From positions 67,611,628 through 67,675,627 of the forward strand of contig CM077164.1 of the NCBI GenBank assembly GCA_039583875.1: DNA of 64,000 nt. Reading direction: 5' to 3'. Shown here piece after piece: positions 33,388-46,075 of this stretch (position 1 is its first letter; every line of letters begins with the position of its first letter). The notes beneath the pieces are model-generated. The model was not told where the DNA came from. It made no database searches and saw nothing but the letters and a program-made list of their open reading frames with translations. The stretch comes from Platanthera guangdongensis (Eukaryota; Streptophyta; Magnoliopsida; Asparagales; Orchidaceae). A program made the translations under genes and the position numbers.

Positions 33388-35058
33388 TGATGTGACGGCA
33401 AGTGTACCAATCGTAGTCAAGTAATAATGTGCGGAGTTGAATTCACGGATATCGATGTCTCGAGAAGTGTAAGTAGGGAGTGTGATTTCACAATATGAAA
33501 AAGGGATTGCTAGCGGGAAAGTAACAGAAGTGGGTTTTTGATTTGGATTCCTAAGTTAACAATAATAAGAAAACTATTGCGAGTCGCCGTCACCGTGTAT
33601 CTTCGGTGGATTACTCAAGAGAGTAATAGGGAAGATGGATGAGCTAATGAGGGTCAGAATCACCTTTTCGCAACGCACGCTTCTAGCAATCGCTAGAACG
33701 ACACAATCACAACTTGAACAAGAGAAAATCTGAAGTTCAACAATAATATCCAGAACTAAAATATATCAACACTTAGACATGCTGAAATATTCAAGCTATC
33801 AATGTTCTTACACATCAATCCAACACCCAAATATGCAAAAAAAGAAATACTACAAGTAACGGGGAAGAGAAACAACCAAACACACGAAGTCTCTCCGAGA
33901 TTCACGCCCGGATTCCAGGTTTGTCGACGCTTGTCCGAACTCTGTCTACGGTTGACTTCCGGGAACAAAAAAAGGTTGTCGCTTCCTTCGAATATCCCGT
34001 CTTCTTCGTGAATAATAACTTGCTGGTTCTAACTGGAGAACTTCATGGATGCAGCAACCTTTGAGCTTGACATGGAGCTTGGAGCTTGGATATGACAGTG
34101 GTGGCCGGAGATGAAGAAGCGGATAGCTCTTGGAGAAGAAATGGTGGCCGGATCAACTCTCTAAGGTGGAGAGTGAAAATAACGTCTAGGGGAAAGTTTC
34201 CACGCTCAAAAGAACAAAAAATGGCAGTTGGGTCGGAATGGATCGAAACTCCTTCCAAGAAGAAGAAATCTGCGCTTTAAATAGAAGCAGGTCAGAAAAA
34301 TAGGCACGCACAGTTTGGTGTATGGTCGTGCGCAAACCGTGCGATATTAACTTCCAGATCAGGCCTGCGGAAGGAGAAGCGTTGACCAGTGCATTTTACT
34401 TCGCGCACGGGCAGTTCCGCCCGTGCGTGAAGGAAATCGCATGGGTAGCGACATGGAGCTGGAATTCTGGGAAATACATGGGAACCATGTGTTTTACACG
34501 CGTACCAGTGCTTCCGGTCGTGCGTGAACAAATTATATGATTCACCATAGAATGGAATAAACTAGAAAGCTACGGGAAAACCGTGTGTTTCCTTCGAGCA
34601 TGGTTACGATGAAACTGTGCGTCAACCATGCGTGAGGATCGTCGAACTCAGCTCGACGAAATTCATCGAGCTCAACTCGACGTTCTTCCAGCTGAACAAA
34701 CACATGATTGGGCTCAAACCGTGCGAGAATAAAACCCACGACCTTGCGTTTTCCTCAAATCAGAATTTCTGCCTTGGGGAAAACGCACCAGATGCACAAC
34801 AAAACCAAAACTGGAGCACAAGCTCCCAGCAACAAATATGCAGCAAAGATAATAGCAGGAAAGAGCCATGGGGAGCACCATGTGCTTACCCCCAACAACA
34901 GAATGCGCAGATGCACACCCTTGGGGCCAAAATAGTGCAAAAAATGATCAAGTGAAGATCTAAACAAAAATATAACTTTTCCAATTGAAAAATTAGTGCA
35001 CATGAAACAAAATAAGCACAAATGAGTCCGAAAAACTCTATAAATATCGAACTCATCA
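33388..35058 (-). mobile_element. Element G: LTR-only insertion (probable solo LTR)
   Basis: A 1671-bp unit begins TGATGTGACGG and ends ACTCATCA (ends TGATG/CATCA), flanked by perfect ATTAC copies at 33383-33387 and 35059-35063. No coding domain is seen. The GGCAAGTGTACC start recalls Athila/Tat-type LTRs. Read on the minus strand, a palindrome region (about 34690 to 34310) precedes a TATA-like CTATTTAAAG at 34284-34275, so I set the strand as minus. A solo LTR from recombination is likely. Confidence 0.75.
34310..34690. repeat. Palindromes in element G
   Basis: There is an inverted repeat CGCACGGGC/GCCCGTGCG at 34404-34427. CGTCGA/TCGACG arms flank ACTCAGC at 34640-34658. TCGAGCTCAACTCGA lies at 34666-34680. 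There are also several ACCGTGCG and CGTGCGT words. The CTCGACG words are shared with the D LTR. Confidence 0.65.
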
Positions 35059-35360
35059 ATTACTATCTCTCTAGGTTACATCAGAAAGACGATCCTGATT
35101 TGCAGCTCCTCCGCAGTAGAACAGAGAAAGCGGAATTAACTGACTTTTTAATTGATGATGTGGGTAACTTGAAGTACCACGACAGATATTGTATTCCTGC
35201 TATTGAAGATATTCGAGGAAAGATATGTAGTGAAACACATGGTTCATATGTTGCTTATCATCCTGGTTCCATGAAGATGTACAGAGATTTGAATCAGATT
35301 GTTTGTTGGTCAGATATGAAGAATGTCATCGCAAGATTTGTTTTTGAATGTTATACCTAC
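35059..35360 (+). pseudogene. Element A, part 3: start of integrase
   Basis: It reads [22 protein letters not shown], the integrase finger His pair (ETHGSYVAYHPGS) and ECYT, where element E interrupts it. It parallels C pol residues about 661-756. The rest of A's integrase is not found in the window. Confidence 0.88.
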
Positions 35361-37944
35361 TGTAACGTCCTGAATCACACTAGGCCCCTCGTGTGTTTTT
35401 TTTAGTCAGGAGAGCTGACTTGGGTTCAGGGGAAGTGCTAATAACTGGGTAGCACATGTGAATAGGATTTGTATCACCCGAGTCATTGGTCAACACTTTG
35501 GTGTCGAGATGTTGACACACTGGGATAAGGTGTCGACACAGTGTATCGACACCCAGGTTGAGGTGTCGACACACTGGTGTCGACACCGTGTGTCGACACA
35601 CTGGAACTAGGTGTCGACACACTGTGTCGACACCCTGGGGTTGAGGTGTCGGCACACTGGTGGCGACACCGTGTGTTGACACTCGCTGTGTCGACACACT
35701 AGAAACAGGTATCAGCACAGTATGTCGACACCCTAGGGTTGAGGTGTCGACACACTGTTGTCGACACCGTGTGTCGACACTCGATGTGTCGACACACTGG
35801 AACCAGGTGACGATACAGTGTGTCGACAACCTGGGGTCGAGGTGTCGACACACCGGTGTCGACACCATGTGTTGACACATGCTGTGTCGACACCCAGATG
35901 TTGAGGTGTCGACACTTTAGTATCGACACCATGATGCAAGACACGGGCCTACCCATGTGTGTGAGTGTGTGAGATAAGTATGACATGGGTAAAGACACAG
36001 GCGTGTCCCTACCCGTGTAAAATAATGAACCGACAATGAAAACTGCTATAACACTTCGCGCAAGCAGGACACAGTCAGGGACACGGGCGTGTCCCTACCC
36101 ATGTCACTTTTCATATATAAGGGGAAGAGATACCCCTAGCCGTTTTCACTCCTCATTCCAGCCACTTTTCCTGAGAGAAATTTCTGTAGAGAGGGAAAAC
36201 TGCTGGAGCAAGTCCAAGAGGAGGAGAACCGCCATCGTGAAAAAAGAAGATGCCGCTGAGAAGAGTTACACGATCTATAGCCGGAAATAGTGGAAATGCC
36301 GGAAATGAGGTGAGCTTCCTCCCCTCTCCCTTGGTGCTAGATCTATAGTTATCTAGGCGAGATGTCGACTCAAAAGAGTCTAGACCTGCGAGATGGTGAT
36401 TTCTCTAGGAGGAGACCGTCCTAGGGCTTGTGCTCTAAGGCTAGTTGTGTCTCCAACCTTCTATGCGAAGATTGGGGGATGGTTTCCTGAAGAGTAAAGG
36501 CCTCATGAGGGTGAATAAGGGAGGAGGAATTTTTTATGTGATTTTGGAAGACCGACTCGAGGTGGAAGATGAACCGATGCCGTTCATTCCTCTTTAAGAT
36601 GCGTGCAGAATTGGTGTTCTGCGCGCAACAATCTCCTTGTTCATTTTTTGATGTGATAAGTCCAGATCTGGGGTTTTAACTAAACAAAAAAGTTGAAGCC
36701 CTTGAAAATACCTTTCCAACGAGTGGTTGCACGCCTTCATGCAAAGTTTGTAGCCACGGAAAAGTCTGGACGAATATGACATCCGATAAATCCTGCATGA
36801 AGAAATTGTGTTCTATACGCAGCGGAATTCAAGTCTGATTTCAAGTATGATACCTTTGAATCTGAGTTGTGGTCTGAAAATAATTGTAGCTCATGGAAAG
36901 ACCTTTCCATCGAGGGGTTACACGCCTTCACCAGATTCCTGTAGCCCCGGGAATCTCCGGTTGAATTTGTTGTCCAGATTTATTCTGCACTTAAATTCTG
37001 GATTTTTATATAATATGGATTTGGATTCGATGGAATCGATGTTGCAAACTAACTCAAGATTTTGGTGAACTATTTTATGTTAACCACCATAGTGCTATGA
37101 ATGATGAAGATTATTAATTGGATTCATATAACTGAATTGTGAAGCAAGCTTACTTGAATGAAATGACTAGATACAAATTGGTAGATTATTATTTATGCGC
37201 ATCATGCTTGTAATATGTTGAAATCATTTGGAATGACAAATAGAAGGATAAAACATGGTCATGAGTATGTATGATGGTTAGAATGAAATGTAGTAGTCCA
37301 ATACTTAGAGCGTAGTCTCCCTACGGGTAGTATTGTGGAGGGATGTAAGTGTGGTATTGGCCGCCACTAGTTGAGTTAATGTTGAAATGAGGTATAGATG
37401 GACGGTTGGGTTTGGTCCTCAGTGTTCACGTCTCGGGGCTCCTTCCGTGCTGAGTGGATGGTTGGACTGTGTCCTAGTGCTTACTTCCGAGGCCCCTTCC
37501 ATGCCACGGTGTTGTGGAATTTGCATGTGGTGTGAGTCGACACGCGGTGTCATAATCCTGGGTTAAGGATAGTGTGGCAGGTCTACGGTCTCGCCGATCG
37601 TCACATCGACGGGAGTTGACAGTTAGACTTTTGGCGGTTGGTCTTGGTTCTCGGTGTCTACATCCCGGGGCTCCTTCCATGCCAGATGAACGGTTGGGCT
37701 TGGTCCTCGTGCTTACTTTCGAGGCTCCTTCCGGGTCACACAAGGTCAGTTCGGTGCATGGTCCTCGGTGCACATCTACCCGAGGCTCCCGCTAGGTCAT
37801 AGTACGCATGGGCTCTGCTATTGTGTTCTTAGCATTGAGGCGTACGGAGGCCTAGGTGAAGTAGTGTGGATACCTGCCTAGTACTAGAGATGCCCGCTCT
37901 ACTATCACCTCCTGGCCATGGCGGCTGACGCCTGAGAGGTTAGC
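35361..37944 (+). repeat. LTR of element E, first part (family of D, plus strand)
   Basis: It starts TGTAACGTCCTGAATC, as D does, and lies inside the integrase of A. The order is a GTGTCGACAC array (35510-35935), ACACGGGCGTGTCC words to about 36110, and a TATATAA box at 36114. The leader and long U5 match D in inverted orientation. It is broken at 37944 by D; the sequence resumes at 49330. Whether a full element E ever existed here cannot be decided. Confidence 0.85.
35510..35935 (+). repeat. GTGTCGACAC array in the E LTR
   Basis: About two dozen exact or near GTGTCGACAC words occur, many as adjacent pairs such as GGTGTCGACACACTG. The D LTR does not have this block at the same place; D carries CTCGACG and ACACGGCCGTGT words instead. 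Confidence 0.85.
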
Positions 37945-38386
37945 TGTAAGACCCCCCCTCCCCGGATCCCAAAACACGGCACGAAGGCGGAGTCTTATGC
38001 CCGGAACAGTCGCCTTGCGGTAGCATTAGCACACGGGCTAACCTGTACCACAAGACGCCTATTCCGCCGGCTACAACAATATCAATATATCATGCCAACC
38101 CAACCAAATAAATAAACAAGAGAAGTCAAATCCACACTAAGTAATATATAATGTCCAAAACATCAATAATGAGAAGCTAAAACATGCTTCTACAATATAT
38201 CAGAGTACAGCTAATCATTGCCCAAACGGGCTACATCAGAGTAAGCAAAACACTAACATCTGTAACAGACGGTATCGACGGTACCGTCACATCAGGCCCT
38301 ATCGTCCTGGCCTGGCTGTCCTGCGGCGTAGTCTGCGGCTGCTCTACCTGCGGCGTGACCTCCTAAAAAGGAAGACGTAGCAACCG

Positions 38387-38695
38387 TTAGTCGAAACGAC
38401 TAAGTGGTTTCACATCCGCTCCCCCGGCGACTCCTCGGCACCGGGCGGAGAAAAGGAACAGTAGTATAGTATATAACAAGTAAGCAAGTAAAGGAAGTAC
38501 AAGCAAGTGGCAGTAGTGTAAGAGTAACAGCATCATAGTCAGCATATATGAAGAGCTACACTAAACTAGCAAGTATAAGTATCAGCAGGAAAGTAACTTA
38601 ACTTATAAGGATGTCCATACAAACTTATAAGTTAAGGATCGGGTTACATAAAAGTAACTCATCGTATAGGAGTGCCCATACAAACTTATACGATG
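38387..38695 (-). other. Hairpin cluster in the D 3' LTR
   Basis: Four stem-loops are seen. TTAGTCG-AAA-CGACTAA is at 38387-38403. The hairpin at 38597-38636 has the arm CTTAACTTATAAG and a loop with GTATGGAC in element sense. GTTAC-ATAAAA-GTAAC is at 38643-38658. The hairpin at 38660-38695 has the arm CATCGTATA and a loop with GTATGGGCAC in element sense. Confidence 0.8.
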
Positions 38696-40619
38696 AGGAT
38701 CTTGTTGTGCAATGTATGAAATGCTATGAATGCTATGCAATGACTCACCCATGCAATTGCTATGTCGACACAGACTGTAGTTCCCACTTTTCGAGCAGGT
38801 AGCTAACCTCTCAGGCATCAGCCGCCGTGGCCAGGCGGTGACAGTAGAAACGGGCACTTCTACTACTAGGCGGGTATCACACTACTTCACCTAGGCCTCG
38901 TACGCCTCAACGCTAAGAACAACAACAGCGGAGCCCATGCGTACTATGGCCCAGCGGGGTCTTGGGTAGATGTGCAGAACCAAGAACACAGCCCGAACTG
39001 GCCTTGCGTGACCCGGAAGGGGCCTCAAAGAAAGCACGAGGACACAGCCAACCGTCCACATGGTCGGAGGGGCCACCCGTCGGGACGTGAACACCGAGGA
39101 CACAGCCCAAACCAACCAAGTCTAACTGCCAACTCCCGTCGGTGTGACGACTGGCGAGCCCATAGACCTGCCACACTATCCTTAACCCGGGATTACGACA
39201 CCGCGTGTCGACTCACACCACATGCAAACACCATATCAACACAACATGGAAGGGGGGCCTCGGAGTGAGCACGAGGACACAGCCCAACCATCCATCCACA
39301 CTTTATCTCAACACGACCAACACAAGTGACGGTCAACACCGCACTTACATCCCTTCACAATACTACCCGTAGGGAGACGACTCTCTAAGTATTGGACTCC
39401 TAAATTCAATCCGATATAAAACATATGCATGGACATGGGTTACCCATCTATATATCATCCCAAGTGATTTCAACATGATCTAAACAAGATTTGCTCTTAC
39501 GACAACTTACCGAAGTATTATCAAATCAATCCAATTAAACATAAGGAAATCAACAGGCCTCAAGCTATTTTGCAATAATAAATTGATTTCTAAAACAGTA
39601 AATATTATCATCCATAACACCTGGTGGTTAACATAAAATTATTTCTCCAAAATCTAGAATTAATTGCGACATTAGGTCCACCAATTTCAAATCCACAACG
39701 TATGTAGAGACCCAGAATTTCAGCGCAGGATTAGCACTGGACAGCAACTTCGATCGGAGTTCCCTGAAGTTACAGGAATCCGGTGGAGGCGTGTAACCCC
39801 TCGTTGGAAAGATCTTTTCATGATCTACAACTTTCATATTCAGGTCATAACCCAGATCTGCCAATACCTTACTCGAAATCGGCTTCGAAGTTCGCTGCGC
39901 ACAGAACACAATTTCTGTGTACAGGAATTGCCGGACAGCAAACTCGATTAGGATTTCCCGTGGCCACAGACATCACCTGAAGTCGTGCAACCACTCGTTG
40001 GAAAGGTATTTCCAAGGGCTACAACTTTCGTGTTTAGCCAAGAGCCCAGATCTGCCCATATCCTACAAGAAAATGGCCTAGAAGATCGCTGCGCGCAGAT
40101 TACAGATTCTGCGCGCATCTTAAAGGAAAATGAACGGCATCGGTTCGTCTTCCTCCTCAAGGCGATCGTTCCTAGATTTTCCAGAGATATTCTCCTCCCT
40201 TATTCAACCTCAAAGGCCATAAACTCCTCACGAGACCATCCACCCATCGTCATATTGAAGAAAAGGGGAAGGGTTGAAGAGATCTAAAGTCTAGAACACA
40301 AGTTCTTAACATGGCCTAACCTAGAGATCTTCTCCTCTCCATCAAGACTCTCTTGAGTCGATGTCTCTCCTAAGGCATAACTATAGATCTAGCACCAAGG
40401 GAGAGGGTAGGAAACTCACGTTGCTCCAGCTACGCCAGCGTACCACCATTTCCAGCCATGGATCGCGTAGTTTCTCCTTGGCGGCATCTTCTCTTTCACG
40501 GCGATGGCGGATCTCCTTCGGTAGGACTTGCTCCTGCAGTTCTACTCTCATCAGGAGCTCTCACAGGAAATAGGGGAAGGAAATGAGAATGAAAAACGGC
40601 TAGGGTTTCTCTGCCCCTT

Positions 40620-41070
40620 ATATGCAAAATGTGACACGGGTAGGGACACGGCCGTGTCCTTACCCGTGTCCTGCCTGGCGAAACGGCAACGACAGTTTCC
40701 ATGTCGGTTCAGTGTTTGACACGGGTCGGGACTCGCCCGTGTCCCAACCCGTGTTCACATGACACGGCCGTGTGCCTGGCCGTGTCATTGGCCGTGTGCA
40801 TCTTCAGTTACATCTCGCCACTTCTCGTCGAGCTCAACTCGACGCACACGGGTAGGGACACGCCCGTGTCACTACCCGTGTCACTTAGTGTCGACCCCGC
40901 TCGACGATCTCGACACGCCTCGTCGAGATCATCTCGACGCACACGGGTAGGGACACGGCCGTGTCACTACCCGTGTCACTTGATCTCGACGATTCTTGAC
41001 GATCTCGACACGGCTCGTCGAGATCATCTCGACGCACACGGGTAGGGACACGGCCGTGTCTCTACCCATG
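40620..41070. repeat. Palindromes in the D LTR (ACACGGCCGTGT and CTCGACG types)
   Basis: Alternating GACACGGCCGTGTC, CTACCCGTGTC and CGTCGAGATGATCTCGACG words occupy the U3 part just upstream of the TATA box in element sense. The right LTR repeats this at 48755-49195. Confidence 0.8.
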
Positions 41071-41292
41071 TCACTTCTCTCTGCACTGATTTCTCCCCTT
41101 CTCCACAAGTGCAGCCCAATTCCCTGCACTTCTCAGGACTCGAGTCAACCCTCCTGACTCAAAACACACACACTAGGGGCCTAGAGCGATTCGGGACGTT
41201 ACAAATCCTATAAACAAAATAAAAGATTTCGTCCCCGAAATCAGGCTTAGGCTGTGTGGAGAAAAACCTAACAGAAAGTTTATCATATATTT

Positions 41293-44200
41293 TTAAATAA
41301 GATTACCTTGGGTAAACAACTCCGGGTAGCGTTGCTGCATCAAATCCATTGGCTCCCAGGTGTACTCCTCCTTCCCATGATTCATCCATAGCACCTTCAC
41401 TAAGGGGACACTTTTGCAGCGTAATGTTCTTGTCTCGCTATCAACGATTCGTACCGGCTCTAGTCGCACAGACCTATCTGACGCCACCGCACCATCAGTA
41501 GTGGGAATAAATTGGTCGGGCCGCAATAGTGCTTTTCGAAGCGACGATACGTGGAACACGTCGTGAAGATTTTCTAGTTCCGGTGGTAACTCCAACCGAT
41601 AGGCCAACAGGCCAATTCTTTCCAATATAGTATAAGGCCCAACATACCTTGGGCTGAGCTTTTTCACTCCACGCACCCGCGAAACTCCATGCATCGGCCG
41701 AATCTTAAGGAACACTTTTTCGCCCACTTGGAATTCCACCATCCGGTGCTTTTTATTGTAATATTTTGCCTGTCGACTTTGAGCCTCCAACATGCGGTCT
41801 CTTATCAATCTGACAGCCACATCAGTGTCATCTATAAATTCATTTCCCAATGCCTTCGGATCTTCGTCTTGCACCCAAGACAAGGGAGTCCTACACCTTC
41901 TTCCGTAAAGGGCTTCATGGGGCGCCATACCGATGCTCGCTTGATGACTATTATTGTAGGAGAATTCCACTAGTGGCAAGAGCCTTTCCCATGGCTCTCC
42001 TCTGTCCAGCACACATAACCTCAATAAATCTTCCAGCGTTCTGATGGTCCGCTCTGACTGTCCGTCAGTCTGAGGATGAAATGCGGTACTAAAGGTTAGG
42101 CGTGAGCCCAAATACGCCTGTACCGCCTTCCACTCATTGGATGTAAACCGACCATCCCGATCCGAAACAATTGTCTTGGGCACGCCATGATACCGTACAA
42201 ATTGTTCCACAAAAAGGCGTACAAAACATCCACGTGTGCTTCCTTCTTCATTGGAATGAACCGGGCCACCTTTGTCAGTCGATCCACAATAACCCATACC
42301 GAATCATTCCCGGAGCGTGAGCGAGGTAGCCCATGGACAAAGTCCATGGAGATGTCCTCGAACTTCCATTCGGGGATGGCAACGACTGCAACAAACCACC
42401 GGGACTCCTGCATTCAGCATTCTTCACTCTTTGGCAAGCTTCGCAATGTGTAACATAGTAGCGAACATCCTTCTTCATTCCCGGCCAACACATGGTCTTC
42501 CGCCTTCCGGCGTACATCTTAGCAATACCCGGGTGCACTGAATATTGAGAGGAATGCGCCTCTCTCAATATATCCTCCCGAATTTTGCCGCCCTTGGGAA
42601 TATAAAGTCGGCCACGAAAATAAACGAGACCGTCTTTTAGTGTGTACTCATCGGTGGTCTCATCTTCAATTGCCTTGATTGCCGGGGCCAAGGCCGCATC
42701 CATACCTTGCTCCACCCGAATCCGATCTCGGATATCACAAACTATGCTCATGTTGGCCAAATACTCTGCATACTCTGCCGAAGGAGCCTTGAATACTAGA
42801 GTAATTTCCATCTCTTCGATCCACCCGAGCCAACTCCATACTCATCAACCGAGACTCTGGGCTAGAGCCTGGCGTTTCCTACTCAAGGCATCGGCTACAG
42901 AGTTTGCTTTCCCGGGGTGGTAGTTCATGGTGAACTCATAGTCGCATAGAAATTCCAACCACCACCGTTGTCTCAGGTTCAACTCCTTCTGAGTGTGAAC
43001 ATACTTCAAGTTTTTTGATCGGAAAAGATCTCGCAGTGGACGCCATATAAATAATGCCTCCAGACCTTCAGGCGAACACCACTGCTCCAACTCCAAATCA
43101 TGAACCGGGTAATTGATTTCATGTTTCTTTAACTGCTTGAAGCATAAGCGATCACATGCCCGTGCTGCATCAGCACCGCTCCCATCCCTTGATATGATGC
43201 GTCCGTGTAAACTTGGAATCCTTCCTTCCCCGACGGAAGTGCAAGGATGGGGGGGAGGTAAGCCTATCCTTCAACTCTTGAAATGCTGCTTCACATTTAG
43301 GTGTCCACTCAAATGGCACACCCTTCTTCGTCAAGGAGGTAAGAGGAAGGGCAATCTTGGAAAATCCTTTCACGAACTTGCGTAGTAGCCAGCAAGTCCA
43401 AGAAAGCTTCGTACATCGGCCGCCGACTTCAAGGGCGACCACTCCTTCACGGACCGCACCTTGGCTGGATCCACAGCTAATCCTGCTCCACTAATCACAT
43501 GCCCCAAGAAGGCTACCTCCTTAAGCCAGAATTCACACTTGCTAAACTTGGCATACAAGGCATGCTCCTTCAATTTCTTCAAACCAAGGTCAGGTGCTCG
43601 ACATGCTCCTCCTCCGTCTTTGAGTAGACCAAGATGTCGTCGATGAAAACAATGACGAAGATGTCCAAGTATGGTTCAAACACCTGTTCATCAGGCTCAT
43701 GAAGGCCGAAGGCGCATTCGTGAGCCCAAACGGCATTACTGTGAACTCATACAAACCATATCTCGAACTGAAGGCTGTTTTCTGAATATCCCCCTCTTGT
43801 ATCCTCAACTGATAGTATCCAGAGCGCAGGTCTAGTTTAGAGAACCACTGTGCTCCCACTAATTGATCGAACAACTCGTCGATCCGAGGTAGCGATAAGT
43901 GTTCCGCACCGTTAGTCGATTGAGTTCCCGATAATCTATGCACAATCGCAGGGTTCCATCCTTCTTCTTTACGAACAGCACAGGGGCACCCCATGGTGAT
44001 GAACTAGGGCGAACGAACCCTGAATCTACTAGTTCCTGCAATTGAACTCTAAATTCTGCTAGTTCTTTCGGGCCATTCTGTACGGGGCCTTGGATACAGG
44101 CTTGGCACCTGGTACTAGATTGATCTGGAAGTCAACCTCTCTATGCGGAGGTAATCCTGGTAGCTTCTCAGGAAAGACCTCAGGAAAATCCCGCACTACC

Positions 44201-44673
44201 CGTACATCCTTGAACTCCAACGCTTCCTCCTTCAACTCGAACCAGATCATGAAGACCTCGTCCCCCTTCATATGAGCTTTTACACCTGAATAGAAGATAA
44301 TATCATACGTGGCGCGAAGCCAATACCTTGGAAGATGACGTCAGAGTCTCCATGCCTCAAATAGATCCGCTTCTCCGCGCATCGATCCTCGCGAAGTGCC
44401 AGTCCAGCCATGTCATGCCCAAAATGATGTCAAACTCCGGCATTCTCAGAACCGTGGCCGCGTATCAAAGGCCTTCCCATCAATAAATAACTCCAACTCG
44501 CACTTGGCAGTTGCGATCATCTCCGAGCCATCCGGAAGGCGTACACGTCGGGCTATTCCCGTGAAGTACTGAACATCCCCCACGTCTTTTATGAAATCCT
44601 CGGACACAAAAGAGTGTGAGGCAACCGTTATCGAAGAGCGCATAGGCCGTCTTCCCGCCAATAATCACGGTGC
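41293..44673 (-). pseudogene. Element D pol: protease to chromodomain, many frameshifts
   Basis: Read from 44673 downward: protease (ALFDNG, then ASHSF in another frame), RT ([31 protein letters not shown]), and a tether with KCEFWLKEVAFLGHVIS. RNase H ends with [17 protein letters not shown]. The integrase finger is EAHSSQYSVHPG ... CEACQRV. The core has [18 protein letters not shown] and GQSERTIR, and the chromodomain has VPLVKVLWMNHG ... YTWEP. At least eight frame changes split it, while clear substitution stops are rare. The catalytic FIDD region is present only in a shifted frame near 43640. Confidence 0.9.
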
Positions 44674-44772
44674 CTAAGTGCCAACGACCAAAACTTATTG
44701 CTAGTGTCTAATAAGTTCTAAGCATTCATGTTAAACCATGCAAGTATGTAAATGTAAACTATTAAATCATAC
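44674..44772 (-). other. Probable 99-nt intron between gag and protease of D
   Basis: The donor is TTGCAG|GTATGAT at 44772 and the acceptor is TTGGCACTTAG at 44674. Joining gives QDVIAG-TVIIGGKTAYALFD, the expected chromovirus Gag-protease junction, with the Gly codon split in phase 1. The donor context GTATGA is the same as in B. Confidence 0.6.
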
Positions 44773-45861
44773 CTGCAATCACATCTTGTGGGTTCCGTTC
44801 CTGTACCATGTCAAGCCCGTACACCTGATCCCTAGCAGGGCGGGGTTACCTCTTGGCGGTCCTCGTCCTCGACCACGCATGTATCCCCGCCCTCGTGGAG
44901 CTGCTGGAGGGAGAGCAGGAGGGAGAGCAAGAGGGGCGTTCCCATATAGCTGCGGGCAGAAACGCCGGATGTGGCCCGGCTGGTTGCATTCGAAGCACAC
45001 CAGACCACGACGCCCTTCAGGTTGTTGAAATCGCTGAGGCTGTGGGGGTGGAGCAACGCAGGCGGCTGCGGAACTGGATGCTCCACCCTATAGTTTCGGT
45101 GGACACGCCCTCCACCTCTTTGATAACCTCTTCCTCCTCTGAAGTCCCGTCTCCTTCTATTACTTGGGCCCGGCTTCCATTACGTCCTCCGCAGGCCTCT
45201 TACTACATCCCAGGTGTCCGCCTCCAATCTTTTCGCCATATCAATGATCTCCGCCAAGCTACCATCTGCTATAAACAAAGGGACTGCCTTAGGGGATCTC
45301 GCAGCCCTTTATAGAAGCGCTTGGCATAACCTCTGTCATCCAACTCATAAGAGTCCGCAAACCTTGCGAGATGCTGGAATTCCCGCTGGTATTCCGTAAC
45401 CGACTTTGATCCCTGCTTTAGTAGAAGGAACCTCTGCTCAAGCTCATCTCGGCCGATGTAGGGATAAAGTGCTCCAAGAAAACCTCCGAGAATTCACTCC
45501 AACTTATCTCAGTGTAGATCCGGCCTTGGAAGGTAGAGCACATGAGGGACTTCCACCACCTCTTCGCATGTAAGTCCAAGACGGACACTGCCAATGTTAC
45601 TGCCATGTTGGCCGGGCAACGGATACCAGCCAACAACTCTTGTATCGTGTCTAGCCATTCCTCTGTACGTACGGCTGACTCTGTCCCAAGGTAGACGGGA
45701 GGGGAGAGAGCTCGGAAGGTGCTCAGCCAGTTGGAGCTCGGGGCCTGTTGTTGCACCGGAGCCTGCTGTGCCTTAAAAGCATCAAGAATGGCGGTGAGTG
45801 TTTGCCCCAACTCAGACTGTTGGAACTGAGTGGGTATGGGAGGGGTAGGAGTACCCCTCAT
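44773..45861 (-). pseudogene. Element D gag, frameshifted
   Basis: The ATG at 45861 opens MRGTPTPPIPTQFQQ. The core has LSPPVYLGTESAVRTEEWLD and KRWWKSL, then frame changes near 45420 and further on. One complete zinc knuckle, CFECNQPGHIRRFC, lies at about 44995-44955, followed by an Arg/Gly-rich tail (GRGYMRGRGRG). It ends at the intron donor. Confidence 0.85.
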
Positions 45862-46061
45862 GGCTCAACATGCAGTGGAACCTACACGTACACGACAAAT
45901 TTGTGGTCAGGTTGGCTAAACTTAAGGTCAAAGTTGGACAAACTTAATGTGAATTACATATGGGCACACCACTGCTTCCGCTAAATCAGTTTGTCCCCAA
46001 ACTGACTAATCAAACGGGGGTGGCACCATTGTTGAATTACTTCGTAGTTGAGGATCGTGGC

Positions 46062-46075
46062 AAACTGATACCATT
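46062..46075 (-). other. Primer-binding site of element D (initiator Met-tRNA)
   Basis: The minus strand reads AATGGTATCAGTTTG next to the 5' LTR end. TGGTATCAG matches the initiator Met-tRNA complement. Confidence 0.75.

Larger units (their letters stand above)
37945..41203 (-). repeat. 3' LTR of element D
   Basis: In element sense it starts TGTAACGTCCCGAATCG. It has ACACGGCCGTGT and TCGTCGAGATCATCTCGACG inverted repeats (about 40620-41070) before a TATA box at 40623-40616. It then has a long U5 with hairpins at 38387-38695 and ends GGTCTTACA after a G-run. Confidence 0.92.
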
